In this document: positions 8,267 through 17,942 of the stretch, one piece after another
Numbering within the stretch: the first letter of the stretch is position 1
Layout of the letters: each line of letters opens with the position of its first letter
DNA from: Mycolicibacterium austroafricanum
Lineage (GTDB): Bacteria; Actinomycetota; Actinomycetes; Mycobacteriales; Mycobacteriaceae
DNA length: 64,000 bases
Reading direction: 5' to 3'
NCBI RefSeq assembly: GCF_000612725.1
Contig: NZ_HG964461.1
Location: 62,001-126,000 of the forward strand
Position numbers and translations under genes: made by a program
Notes under the pieces: model-generated
Databases searched by the model: none
Told to the model about the DNA's origin: nothing
Seen by the model: only the letters and a program-made list of their open reading frames with translations

Positions 8267-9262
8267 CTACCAGCCGGCGTTGCGGGCCAGGTCGATGGCG
8301 TTCTGGCTCATGAAGGTGCCCGCACTCGGGAAACCGCGGCAGGCGCCGTCGGACTCACCGGGACGCTTCACCCACAGGAACGCGTCGACCTGCGGGTTGC
8401 CGGTGTCGGTGGTGGGCCGTGCACCCAGCGCCCGCCCGCTCGGGTTGCACCAGTAGAGGTCGTCACCCTCGACCGGTCCGGCGCCGTTGCGCGACGTGTC
8501 GATTACGAAGGGCTTGCCGCCGGTCATCCCGGAGATCGCGGCGCCGTAGCCCGTCGACTCCTCGGTGGTGAAGAAGTTCGCGGTGTTGAGGCTGAACCCG
8601 CGGGCCTTGGCGACACCGACCTGGTTGAGCCGGTTGGCCATCACGTCGGCGGCCACCCAACGTGGGTGTCCGGCGTCGACGTAGACCGCCGTGCCCGGGT
8701 TGCGGCTCAGCGTGTCGACGGCGTAGCCGATCAGCTCGAGGCGTTCCTGCTGCTGGCCGGGCGACAGGCAGTCGATCATGGCCAGCGCGTCGGGTTCGAG
8801 GATGACCGCGGCGCGGCCGGGGCCGATCGCGGCGGCGACGCCGTCGATCCAGGCCCGGTAAGCGCCTGCCGACCCGAATCCGCCCGCGGCGTAGCTGCCG
8901 CAGTCGCGGTTGGGGATGCCGTAGAGCGCCAGCACCGGGATGGTGCCCGCGGCCTGCGCGGTCTGGATGTACTTCGTGTCCACGGCCGGGGTGGAGATGT
9001 GGTCCATCCAGTACGCGGTCGGCGTGTTCACCACGGCGGACAGCAGCGGATCCGGGTTGCCCTGCGCGGCCCGCATGCCCTTCGACTGCGGGTTCACGTA
9101 GAACGGCAGCCCGACCAGCGGGTTCGCCTCGCCGGCCAGCCGCACGACGGGAGCGGTCGGGACGGGCCCGGGTTCGGCGACCACCCCGGTGGCGGCCACC
9201 GCCGCCACGGCCAGACACGGGGTGATCCAGCGCGCGATTACACCTGCAGCTGAGAACGTCAC
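8267..9262 (-). CDS. Secreted GH6 cellobiohydrolase/endoglucanase (CelA1-like)
   Basis: A 331-residue glycoside hydrolase of family 6 cleaving beta-1,4-glucans, closely resembling M. tuberculosis CelA1 (Rv0062) along its length. A hydrophobic N-terminal segment (residues about 8-28) serves as signal or anchor. Family motifs are NRDCGSYAAGGF with the catalytic Asp, ILEPDALAMIDCLS, YVDAGHPRW, and VIDTSRNGAGP near the C-terminal base. The GTG at 9262 aligns best with CelA1-like N-termini; a TTG at 9292 gives a longer form, and neither has a good ribosome-binding site. No cellulose-binding module is attached. Confidence 0.88.
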   Translation of the reverse strand: MTFSAAGVIARWITPCLAVAAVAATGVVAEPGPVPTAPVVRLAGEANPLVGLPFYVNPQSKGMRAAQGNPDPLLSAVVNTPTAYWMDHISTPAVDTKYIQTAQAAGTIPVLALYGIPNRDCGSYAAGGFGSAGAYRAWIDGVAAAIGPGRAAVILEPDALAMIDCLSPGQQQERLELIGYAVDTLSRNPGTAVYVDAGHPRWVAADVMANRLNQVGVAKARGFSLNTANFFTTEESTGYGAAISGMTGGKPFVIDTSRNGAGPVEGDDLYWCNPSGRALGARPTTDTGNPQVDAFLWVKRPGESDGACRGFPSAGTFMSQNAIDLARNAGW

Positions 9263-9434
9263 CTGAGGAAACTTAGCGGTGCTGCCGAACAAGTGCCAGT
9301 CACCGATTCCGGACCACCGCCGCGGCCCAAGCTGTACACCGAATCATGCTGCCCTGCATGCGATCTCCTGCTGCGGGTGACCGACGGCCGAGGAGCGGCC
9401 GATTGCGCGGGGTGACTCAGTATCGTGTGCAGTG

Positions 9435-11024
9435 ATGGGTTCGGATCGGTCAGACGGCATGGCTCGACGCCGGCGCGCGTTGCACTTCGCGCTGAAGGGG
9501 CGCCGCGATCCCGCGTCGGGCGCCGGGCAGCGCCGGCGCACTTCCGGCGGGCTGAGCGAACGGCACACCCGCAAGGTTCTCGATCTGACCATCCGGCTCG
9601 CCGAGGTGATGCTGTCATCCGGCTCGGGCACCGCGGACGTCGTCGCGACCGCTCAGGACGTGGCGCAGGCCTACCAGCTCACCGACTGCGTGGTCGACGT
9701 CTTCGTCACCACCATCTTCGTGTCGGCGCTGCCCACGGCGGACAGCCCTCCGGTCACCATCGTGCGGGCAGTGCAGGCGCGCTCGACCGACTACACGCGG
9801 CTCGCCGACCTTGACCGGTTGGTCCGGCGGATCACCTCCGGCGGGGTGTCGGTGGACGAGGCGCACGAGGCGATGGACGAGTTGAGCGAACAACCGCACC
9901 CCTACCCGCGCTGGATCGCGACCGCAGGATGGGCCGGCTTCGCCCTCGGCATCGCGATGTTGCTCGGTGGCACCTGGCTGACCTGCATCCTGGCCGCGGG
10001 AACCTCAGTCCTGATCGACCGCAGCGGCCGGTTGTTGAACCGCGTCGGCACACCATTGTTCTTTCAGCAGGCGGCGGGGGCTTCGATCGCGACGCTGGTC
10101 GCCGTCGCCGCCTTTCTGTTCGCCGGGCAGGGGCCGACCACGCTGGTCGCCACCGGGATCGTGATGCTGCTGGCCGGGATGACCCTGGTGGGCTCGGTGC
10201 AGGACGCGCTGACCGGCTACATGCTCACCGCGGTGGCCCGGCTCGGTGACGTGCTGTTCCTGACGCTTGGCATCGTGGTGGGTATCCTGGCCGGCCTGCA
10301 GATCGCCGCCCTGGCCGGGATCCAGATCCAGCTGCGCGTCGACGCGACGGAGTATTTCGTGGTGCCCACCACGCCCAGACAGATCGTCGTCGCTGTCTCC
10401 GGCGCGGCGCTGGCGGGTGCCTGCCTTGTCATCGCCAGCTACGCCAAATGGCGATCCGTGCTCACCGCCGGAGTCGCTGCCGGCCTGGCCGAAGCCGTGT
10501 TGATCGGCCTCGGCCGCGCCGGGGTCGGCCAGGTCGTCGCGACCGGCACCGCAGCGGTGGGTGTGGGCCTGCTGGCCACCTTGATCTCGATCCGGCGACA
10601 GGCGCCCGCGCTGGTCACGGCGACCGCGGGGATCACCCCGATGCTGCCGGGCATGGCCGTCTTCCGTGCGGTCTTCTACTTCGCCGTGGAGCGGGATTTC
10701 GCCGCGGGCATGGCACAGGCGCTGGCCGCCGCGGCCACCGCGCTCGCGATCGGGGCCGGCGTCGTCATGGGCGAGCTGGCCGGCTCGCCACTCCGATACC
10801 GCGCCGGCCGGATCAGCGACTTCCTGCGGGTGGAAGGCCCGCCCGGGCTGCGACGAGCCGTGGGAAACGTGGTGGCACTCCGGCCCGCCGCAGATCAGCA
10901 ATCGAGCCGCAGCCCACATCAGCGGTCGTGGAGCGTCGCGCTGGAACCGGAGTTGTCCGAGGTCGCGACCGAGGCCAACGGGGAAGATCCCGCCCCGGAA
11001 AGAGACGCCACCGGCGAGCGATGA
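9435..11024 (+). CDS. Threonine/serine exporter family membrane protein (ThrE-like)
   Basis: A 529-residue protein of the ThrE/DUF1212 family, matching Rv3737 in size and layout. A cytoplasmic N-terminal region (residues 1-155, with DLTIRLAEVMLSSGSGTADV) is followed by about ten membrane segments. The N-half contains the conserved GTADV turn and the C-half carries ITPMLPGMAVFRAVF. Corynebacterial ThrE exports threonine and serine with the proton gradient. A GTG three bases upstream (9432) is an equally possible start. It is monocistronic by appearance, with a 46-bp gap to the next transporter gene. Confidence 0.85.
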   Translation: MGSDRSDGMARRRRALHFALKGRRDPASGAGQRRRTSGGLSERHTRKVLDLTIRLAEVMLSSGSGTADVVATAQDVAQAYQLTDCVVDVFVTTIFVSALPTADSPPVTIVRAVQARSTDYTRLADLDRLVRRITSGGVSVDEAHEAMDELSEQPHPYPRWIATAGWAGFALGIAMLLGGTWLTCILAAGTSVLIDRSGRLLNRVGTPLFFQQAAGASIATLVAVAAFLFAGQGPTTLVATGIVMLLAGMTLVGSVQDALTGYMLTAVARLGDVLFLTLGIVVGILAGLQIAALAGIQIQLRVDATEYFVVPTTPRQIVVAVSGAALAGACLVIASYAKWRSVLTAGVAAGLAEAVLIGLGRAGVGQVVATGTAAVGVGLLATLISIRRQAPALVTATAGITPMLPGMAVFRAVFYFAVERDFAAGMAQALAAAATALAIGAGVVMGELAGSPLRYRAGRISDFLRVEGPPGLRRAVGNVVALRPAADQQSSRSPHQRSWSVALEPELSEVATEANGEDPAPERDATGER

Positions 11025-11070
11025 CATCCGGGACGTTTAGATCCCGCAAATAGTGAGCAGAAACGTGGGT

Positions 11071-12426
11071 ATGCCCACCACCCACGAAGACCCACCGCCG
11101 GGAGTCCTGAAGAAAGCCATCTCCGCATCGGCGATCGGCAACGCGACCGAATGGTTCGACTACGGGATCTACGCCTACGGGGTCTCCTACATCTCCGCGG
11201 CGATCTTCCCCGGGGACGCCGCGAACGCGACGCTGCTGGCCTTGATGACGTTCGCCGTCTCGTTCCTGGTCCGTCCGCTCGGCGGATTCGTCTGGGGGCC
11301 GCTCGGTGACCGTCTGGGCCGCAAGCGGGTGCTGGCCATCACCATCGTGCTGATGGCCGGCGCCACGTTCTGCGTGGCCCTGGTGCCCACCTACGACATG
11401 ATCGGCATGTGGGCGCCGTTCCTGCTGGTGCTGCTCCGGATGATCCAGGGCTTCTCGACCGGCGGTGAGTACGGCGGCGCCGCGACGTTCATGGCCGAGT
11501 ACGCGCCGAACAGGCGCCGCGGGCTGCTCGGCAGTTTCCTCGAGTTCGGCACCCTCGGCGGGTTCTCGCTGGGCGCGTTGCTGATGCTGGGTTGCTCGCT
11601 GGTTCTGGGCGACGAGCAGATGCACGCGTGGGGCTGGCGGCTGCCGTTCCTGGTGGCCGCGCCGCTCGGCCTGATCGGTCTCTATCTGCGATCGCGGCTG
11701 GAGGACACCCCGGTGTTCCGGGAGCTCGAAGCGAAGGGTGGGACGGAACCGGAGACCACCACCCAGTTCCGCGACCTGCTGGGCCGGTACTGGCGACCGA
11801 TCCTGCAGCTCGGCGGACTGGTGGTCGCGCTGAACGTCGTGAACTACACCCTGCTGTCCTACATGCCGACGTACCTGGAGAACAGGATCGGGCTGTCACC
11901 GGACCAGTCGCTGATCGTGCCCGTGATCGGCATGCTGTCGATGATGGTCTTCGTCCCGTTCGCCGGGCTGCTCAGCGATCGGGTGGGACGGAAACCGCTG
12001 TGGTGGTTCTCGTTGATCGGCCTGTTCGTCGCCGGCGTGCCGATGTTCCTGTTGATGGGCACCAACCTGTGGGGTGCGGTGATCGGCTTCGCCGTCCTCG
12101 GCCTGCTTTACGTGCCACAGCTGGCGACGATCTCGGCGACGTTCCCGGCGATGTTCCCCACCCAGGTGCGCTACGCCGGATTCGCCATCGCCTACAACGT
12201 GTCGACGTCGCTGTTCGGCGGCACCGCGCCGGCGATCAATCAGTGGCTCACCGGCGAAACCGGCGACCTGCTGTTCCCGGCGTACTACATGATGGGCGCG
12301 TGCGTCATCGGCGCCATCGCGCTGATCAAGGTGCCCGAGACCGCACGTTGTCCGATCGGCGGCACCGTCACGCCCGGCACGGAGGAGGCGGCGGATCCGG
12401 TGCCGTTCGAGAAGCAGAACGCCTGA
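11071..12426 (+). CDS. MHS-family MFS transporter (ProP/KgtP-like)
   Basis: A 451-residue twelve-helix transporter of the metabolite:H+ symporter branch of the MFS. IGNATEWFDYGIYAYG opens TM1 as in ProP/KgtP, GPLGDRLGRKRVL is the loop 2-3 signature, and RMIQGFSTGGEYGGAATF is the diagnostic MHS motif in TM4/5. Likely substrates are proline/betaine or small carboxylates; the sequence cannot decide. The ATG at 11071 is used, but a GTG at 11053 is in frame and no ribosome-binding site discriminates between them. Confidence 0.85.
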   Translation: MPTTHEDPPPGVLKKAISASAIGNATEWFDYGIYAYGVSYISAAIFPGDAANATLLALMTFAVSFLVRPLGGFVWGPLGDRLGRKRVLAITIVLMAGATFCVALVPTYDMIGMWAPFLLVLLRMIQGFSTGGEYGGAATFMAEYAPNRRRGLLGSFLEFGTLGGFSLGALLMLGCSLVLGDEQMHAWGWRLPFLVAAPLGLIGLYLRSRLEDTPVFRELEAKGGTEPETTTQFRDLLGRYWRPILQLGGLVVALNVVNYTLLSYMPTYLENRIGLSPDQSLIVPVIGMLSMMVFVPFAGLLSDRVGRKPLWWFSLIGLFVAGVPMFLLMGTNLWGAVIGFAVLGLLYVPQLATISATFPAMFPTQVRYAGFAIAYNVSTSLFGGTAPAINQWLTGETGDLLFPAYYMMGACVIGAIALIKVPETARCPIGGTVTPGTEEAADPVPFEKQNA

Positions 12427-12465
12427 CCTGGAATACCTGGTCGGCTCGTAACAGTTGGAGGCAGG

Positions 12466-12897
12466 GTGAGCGAGCAAGCAGAGTTGAGTCCCACCGACTG
12501 GGTCCGCGACCAGACCCAACGCATCCTGGAGCAGGGCACCACCGACGGCGTCGAGATACTCGACCGGCCGGTCGTCCTGTTCACCACGACGGGTGCGCAG
12601 TCCGGCAAGAAGCGGTACGTGCCGCTGATGCGCGTCGAGGAGAACGGCCGCTACGCGATGGTCGCGTCCAAGGGCGGCGACCCGAGGCACCCGAGTTGGT
12701 ACTTCAACGTCAAGGCCAACCCGGCGGTGACCGTGCAGGACGGCGACGAGGTCACCGAGGGTGTGGCCCGCGAGCTCGACGGTGACGAACGGCAGCACTG
12801 GTGGGAGCTGGCGGTCGCGGCGTACCCGCCGTACGCCGAGTACCAGACCAAGACCTCGCGACAGATCCCCGTCTTCCTCGTCGAAAAAGCCGAGTAG
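12466..12897 (+). CDS. Deazaflavin (F420)-dependent nitroreductase/DDN family protein
   Basis: A 143-residue split-barrel protein of the Ddn/FDOR-A family that uses reduced F420 to reduce quinones, nitroaromatics or related electrophiles. Motifs: VVLFTTTGAQSGKKRYVPL (phosphate-binding turn) and MVASKGGDPRHPSWYFNVKA, followed by WWELAVAAYPPYAEYQ near the end. The GTG at 12466 follows TTGGAGGCAG. Mycobacteria carry many paralogues; this one is not the clear orthologue of Ddn itself. It is convergent with the ABC-F gene across a 95-bp gap. Confidence 0.85.
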   Translation: MSEQAELSPTDWVRDQTQRILEQGTTDGVEILDRPVVLFTTTGAQSGKKRYVPLMRVEENGRYAMVASKGGDPRHPSWYFNVKANPAVTVQDGDEVTEGVARELDGDERQHWWELAVAAYPPYAEYQTKTSRQIPVFLVEKAE

Positions 12898-12992
12898 GCC
12901 CGGGGTCGTACCCGCGAGCGTGAAGCCACGGCTGTGCCGAGGGGTTGAGTCGCAGCCAGGAATGCTGTTCCGCGGGAAAGCCGGGCCCGCGG

Positions 12993-14639
<1,647 letters not shown>

Positions 14640-14648
14640 GCCTCCATC

Positions 14649-15215
14649 TCACACCACCGCTCGGTGGGGTGGCTTCGGCCAACCCGCCAGGGCGAGATCC
14701 GCCACGGCGTGCAGCTCGGCGCGGCCGGCCCCGCTGCGGGCCTGGACGGCGAGGCCCTGGCAGACGGCGGCGATCCAGCGCGCCAGCACCATGGTGTCCA
14801 CGGCCGGCAGTTCGCCGTCGGCCACCGCCGCATCGAACCGTTCGGCGATCCGCTGCACGGTGGATTCACGTAACTCGGACAGCCCCGGGGCATTCCCGAC
14901 CGTCAGGCAACCGTGCGGATCCCCGCTCACCGTGTCCGCCGCGCCGTGCACCATCGCCTCGGCGGCGGCGCGGGCCGTCGGTTGGGTCAGCGCTTCGGTG
15001 AGGTAGCCGCCCGGTCCGGCGAGGTAGCGCAGCGTGGCCCGTTCGAAGAGCTTCTCCTTGGACCCGAACTCGGCATAGATGCTGCGCCGGTTGACGCCCG
15101 TCGCCGCCGTGATGTCCGAGATGGACACGCCGTCGAAGCCGCGTTCCCAGAACAGCTTCATCGCTTCCTGCTCGACGGACTCGGGGTCGAATTCGCGCGG
15201 CCTCCCGACTGCCAT
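14649..15215 (-). CDS. TetR/AcrR family transcriptional regulator
   Basis: A 188-residue repressor, with a start well defined by AAGGAGG eight bases before the ATG at 15215. The N-terminal HTH reads GVSISDITAATGVNRRSIYAEFGSK (in part; residues about 28-50). The C-terminal domain resembles the TetR_C of regulators controlling short-chain dehydrogenases. It is divergent from the SDR gene (116-bp shared promoter region), which is its probable target, and 9 bp upstream of the ABC-F gene, so it may also cotranscribe with and regulate that. Confidence 0.85.
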   Translation of the reverse strand: MAVGRPREFDPESVEQEAMKLFWERGFDGVSISDITAATGVNRRSIYAEFGSKEKLFERATLRYLAGPGGYLTEALTQPTARAAAEAMVHGAADTVSGDPHGCLTVGNAPGLSELRESTVQRIAERFDAAVADGELPAVDTMVLARWIAAVCQGLAVQARSGAGRAELHAVADLALAGWPKPPHRAVV

Positions 15216-15287
15216 GTGCCACGCCTCCTTTCTGTGATGCCGGTCACGTCGGGAATGCCGCCGGCGATCCGCCGCTTGAGCTGAGCA

Positions 15288-15296
15288 TACTAAGTA
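15288..15296. promoter_or_regulatory. Short palindrome in the TetR/SDR divergent promoter
   Basis: TACT-A-AGTA lies midway between the divergent TetR and SDR starts. It is a possible operator core for the TetR, but it is short and could equally be part of a -10 region. Confidence 0.25.
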
Positions 15297-15331
15297 ACAC
15301 TCCGGTTCGAAATTATGTGGGAGGTCCACTG

Positions 15332-16078
15332 ATGAGCACAGCACCACTTGCCGGAAAACGAGCACTGGTCACCGGAGGGTCGCGCGGAATCGGCGCGGAG
15401 ATCGTGCGGCGACTCGCCGCCGACGGCGCCGCCGTGGCCTTCACCTACGCCGCGTCGGCGGCGCACGCGGAGAAGGTCGTCGCCGAAGTGGCCGCGAGCG
15501 GAGGTGAAGCGGTGGCGATCAGGGCCGATTCCGCCGACCCGACACAGGTTGCGGACGCCGTCGAGCAGACCGTCGCCGAACTCGGCGGCCTGGACATCCT
15601 GGTGAACAACTCGGCCGTCGCGCACATCGCACCGATCGACGACTTCCCGGCTGAGGAGTTCGATCGGCTTGTCGCGATCAACATCGGCGGCGTGTACTGG
15701 GCGGTGCGCAGCGCGATCAGGTACCTGAGCGAGGGCGCGCGGATCATCAACATCGGCAGCATCAACGCCGACCGGATACCCGGCCCCGGACTGTCGGTGT
15801 ACGGCATGACCAAGGGCGCGGTGTCCTCGTTCACACGGGGACTGGCCCGCGACCTCGGACCCCGCGGCATCACCGTCAACAACGTTCAACCGGGCCCGAT
15901 CGACACCGATGCCAATCCCGACGACGGTGCCTTCGCCGAGAGCCTGAAGCAGGTGGTCGCGCAGGGCCGCTACGGACACACCAGCGATGTCGCCTCCCTG
16001 GTGAGCTTCCTTGCGGGCCCGGAGTCGGGGTACATCACCGGTGCGCACCTGAACGTCGACGGCGGTTTCACCGTCTGA
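15332..16078 (+). CDS. SDR family NAD(P)-dependent oxidoreductase
   Basis: A 248-residue classical short-chain dehydrogenase/reductase: cofactor motif TGGSRGIGAE (residues about 15-24), NNSAV structural motif, catalytic Ser in NIGSIN, YGMTK with catalytic Tyr and Lys, and the C-terminal GAHLNVDGGF. It resembles the group next to TetR genes that is induced by its own substrate. NADP preference is suggested by the Arg in SRG. GGGAGG precedes the ATG at 15332. The physiological substrate is unknown. Confidence 0.88.
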   Translation: MSTAPLAGKRALVTGGSRGIGAEIVRRLAADGAAVAFTYAASAAHAEKVVAEVAASGGEAVAIRADSADPTQVADAVEQTVAELGGLDILVNNSAVAHIAPIDDFPAEEFDRLVAINIGGVYWAVRSAIRYLSEGARIINIGSINADRIPGPGLSVYGMTKGAVSSFTRGLARDLGPRGITVNNVQPGPIDTDANPDDGAFAESLKQVVAQGRYGHTSDVASLVSFLAGPESGYITGAHLNVDGGFTV

Positions 16079-16183
16079 GGGCCGCAAGGGGTGCCCGCTT
16101 CGGCTTGTGGCCGCCCGACCTCCGCGCGTTAGTGTGCTGTGGTCGGCCTCCATGACCAGCCGGCGGAAGAGTTGAGCTCACCT

Positions 16184-17215
16184 ATGACTGCAACAGCACA
16201 GACGTCGCCCCTCGAAGCACGGGTCGGCCACCACTACCAGATGGCAGGCACCTACCTCGTCGGCCGTGAGAAGGTCCGTGAGTACGCCCGCGCGGTGCAG
16301 GACTATCACCCCGCGCACTGGGACGTTGCCGCCGCGGCCGAGCTGGGGTATTCGGACGTGGTCGCGCCGCTGACGTTCACGTCCGCGCCGGGTATGCAGT
16401 GCAATCGCCGCATGTTCGAAGAGATCGTCGTCGGCTACGACACCTATCTGCAGACCGAGGAGGTGTTCGAGCAGCACCGCCCGATCGTCGCCGGCGACGA
16501 GTTGGTCATCGACGTCGAACTGACCTCGGTGCGCCGGACCGCCGGCCGGGACTTCATCACCGTCACCAACACCTTCACCGACACCCACGGCGAGCGGGTG
16601 CACACCCTGCACACCACCGTCGTCGGTGTCACCGCCGAGGACATCGACGCGGGCGTCAAGGTGGCCGTGCAGAACGCGATGATGCACGACATGAACATCC
16701 TCGACATCGGAGGATCCGACGCCGACTACGAGAAGACGGTGCGTCCCGGGCACGAGATCCGGATCTCCGAGGGCACGCTGACCCGCACGCCCGGTACCGC
16801 GTCCTTCGACGATGTGAAGGTCGGCGACGCACTGCCGGCCCATCACACCCGGTTGTCCCGCGGCGATCTGGTGAACTACGCCGGGGTCGCCGGCGACGCC
16901 AACCCGATCCACTGGGACGAGGACATCGCCAAGCTTGCGGGGCTGCCCGACGTGATCGCCCACGGGATGCTCACGATGGGCCTGGGTGCAGGGTTCGTCT
17001 CGGCGTGGTCGGGTGACCCCGGCGCGGTCACCCGCTACACGGTGCGGCTCTCCCAGCCCGCGGTCGTGTCGGCCAAGGAAGGCGCCGACATCGAGTACAG
17101 CGGCAAGATCAAGTCCCTGGATCCCGAGACCCGCTCCGGCGTGGTCATCGTCGGGGCGAAGTCGGCAGGCAAGAAGATCTTCGGCCTGGCGACGGTGAAC
17201 CTCCGCTTCCGCTGA
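16184..17215 (+). CDS. Fused HadA/HadB-like (3R)-hydroxyacyl-ACP dehydratase
   Basis: A 343-residue double-hotdog protein. The N-half has a FAS1-like/HadA dehydratase domain (YLVGREKVREYARAVQDYHP). The C-half has a MaoC/HadB domain with the hydratase motif YAGVAGDANPIHWDE, bearing the catalytic Asp and His, and IAHGMLTMGLG. In mycobacteria HadAB-type enzymes dehydrate hydroxyacyl chains in FAS-II/mycolate synthesis; fused versions such as this exist as extra copies whose exact pathway is unclear. The ATG at 16184 gives a start aligned with known HadA proteins. No neighbour suggests a specific pathway. Confidence 0.85.
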   Translation: MTATAQTSPLEARVGHHYQMAGTYLVGREKVREYARAVQDYHPAHWDVAAAAELGYSDVVAPLTFTSAPGMQCNRRMFEEIVVGYDTYLQTEEVFEQHRPIVAGDELVIDVELTSVRRTAGRDFITVTNTFTDTHGERVHTLHTTVVGVTAEDIDAGVKVAVQNAMMHDMNILDIGGSDADYEKTVRPGHEIRISEGTLTRTPGTASFDDVKVGDALPAHHTRLSRGDLVNYAGVAGDANPIHWDEDIAKLAGLPDVIAHGMLTMGLGAGFVSAWSGDPGAVTRYTVRLSQPAVVSAKEGADIEYSGKIKSLDPETRSGVVIVGAKSAGKKIFGLATVNLRFR

Positions 17216-17235
17216 CAGGACTCAGCAGCCCAACG

Positions 17236-17574
17236 TCACAGGGCGAACAGCAGTGCCGCGACGACCACTGTCGCGAAGCCCAGCGTCGCGGCGCCGATCA
17301 CCAGTACCTCCGTGTGCGGGGCTGATGTGATTATCCGGCCCGCGATGACCGGGCTGTCCGTGATCTGCCGCGAGCGTCGGTAGCCCAGCGCGAGGACCAG
17401 CAGCGCGAGCAGCGCCGCGGTGATCGCCAACACTGCCCGCCATTGCCCGAGTGGTCCGTGTTGCCGCAGCAGCACCAGCGCACCGCCTACCAGGAAGCCG
17501 AAAGAGCTTCTCTCCCAGGACAACAGGGTGCGCTCTGCGGGCAGACCCGGCTTGGTGGGTTCGCGGCGTGGCAT
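17236..17574 (-). CDS. DUF202 family membrane protein
   Basis: A 112-residue membrane protein with three transmembrane segments and the DUF202 opening LPAERTLLSWERSSFGFLVGG (residues about 10-30, Arg/Thr/Trp-Arg-type TLLSWERS). Function unknown. It starts one base after the stop of another DUF202 protein on the same strand, so the two form a translationally linked pair and could be a heterodimer. It follows the FMN glutamate-synthase-like gene in a probable operon. Confidence 0.8.
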   Translation of the reverse strand: MPRREPTKPGLPAERTLLSWERSSFGFLVGGALVLLRQHGPLGQWRAVLAITAALLALLVLALGYRRSRQITDSPVIAGRIITSAPHTEVLVIGAATLGFATVVVAALLFAL

Positions 17575-17575
17575 C

Positions 17576-17929
17576 TCACTGCCCGGACGGCGGCCAGACG
17601 AGCAGCACCACCAGCACCACCATGGTGACCACGAAGATCGCGCCGCCGAGCAGCAACGGAACGTGAGTGGGAGGCAGATCCTCGTCGCGGCGCATCGCGG
17701 CCTGGACGCGCTGCCAGCGCCGCACTGCCAACGCGGCAAGCACCCCGCCGCCGGCGGTCAGCGCCACGCTGAGGCCGTGCCGCACACCGGGAATGCCGAA
17801 GGACGGCACGAACTGCACGACGGCGATCCCACCGGCGATCAGCGCCAGCGCTGTGCGGATCCACGCCAGGAAGGTCCGCTCGTTGGCCAACGTGAAGCGA
17901 TAGTCCGGTTCTTCCTCGCCTGCACTCAT
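17576..17929 (-). CDS. DUF202 (YidH-like) family membrane protein
   Basis: A 117-residue protein with three predicted transmembrane segments. The N-terminus RFTLANERTFLAWIRTALAL is the classic DUF202/YidH signature. Residues 1-15 are acidic and cytoplasmic. It is 13 bp downstream of the FMN glutamate-synthase-like gene and 1 bp upstream of a second DUF202 gene. The family is widespread as YidH/YidG-like pairs with unknown function. Confidence 0.85.
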   Translation of the reverse strand: MSAGEEEPDYRFTLANERTFLAWIRTALALIAGGIAVVQFVPSFGIPGVRHGLSVALTAGGGVLAALAVRRWQRVQAAMRRDEDLPPTHVPLLLGGAIFVVTMVVLVVLLVWPPSGQ

Positions 17930-17942
17930 CGTCGACGACCTC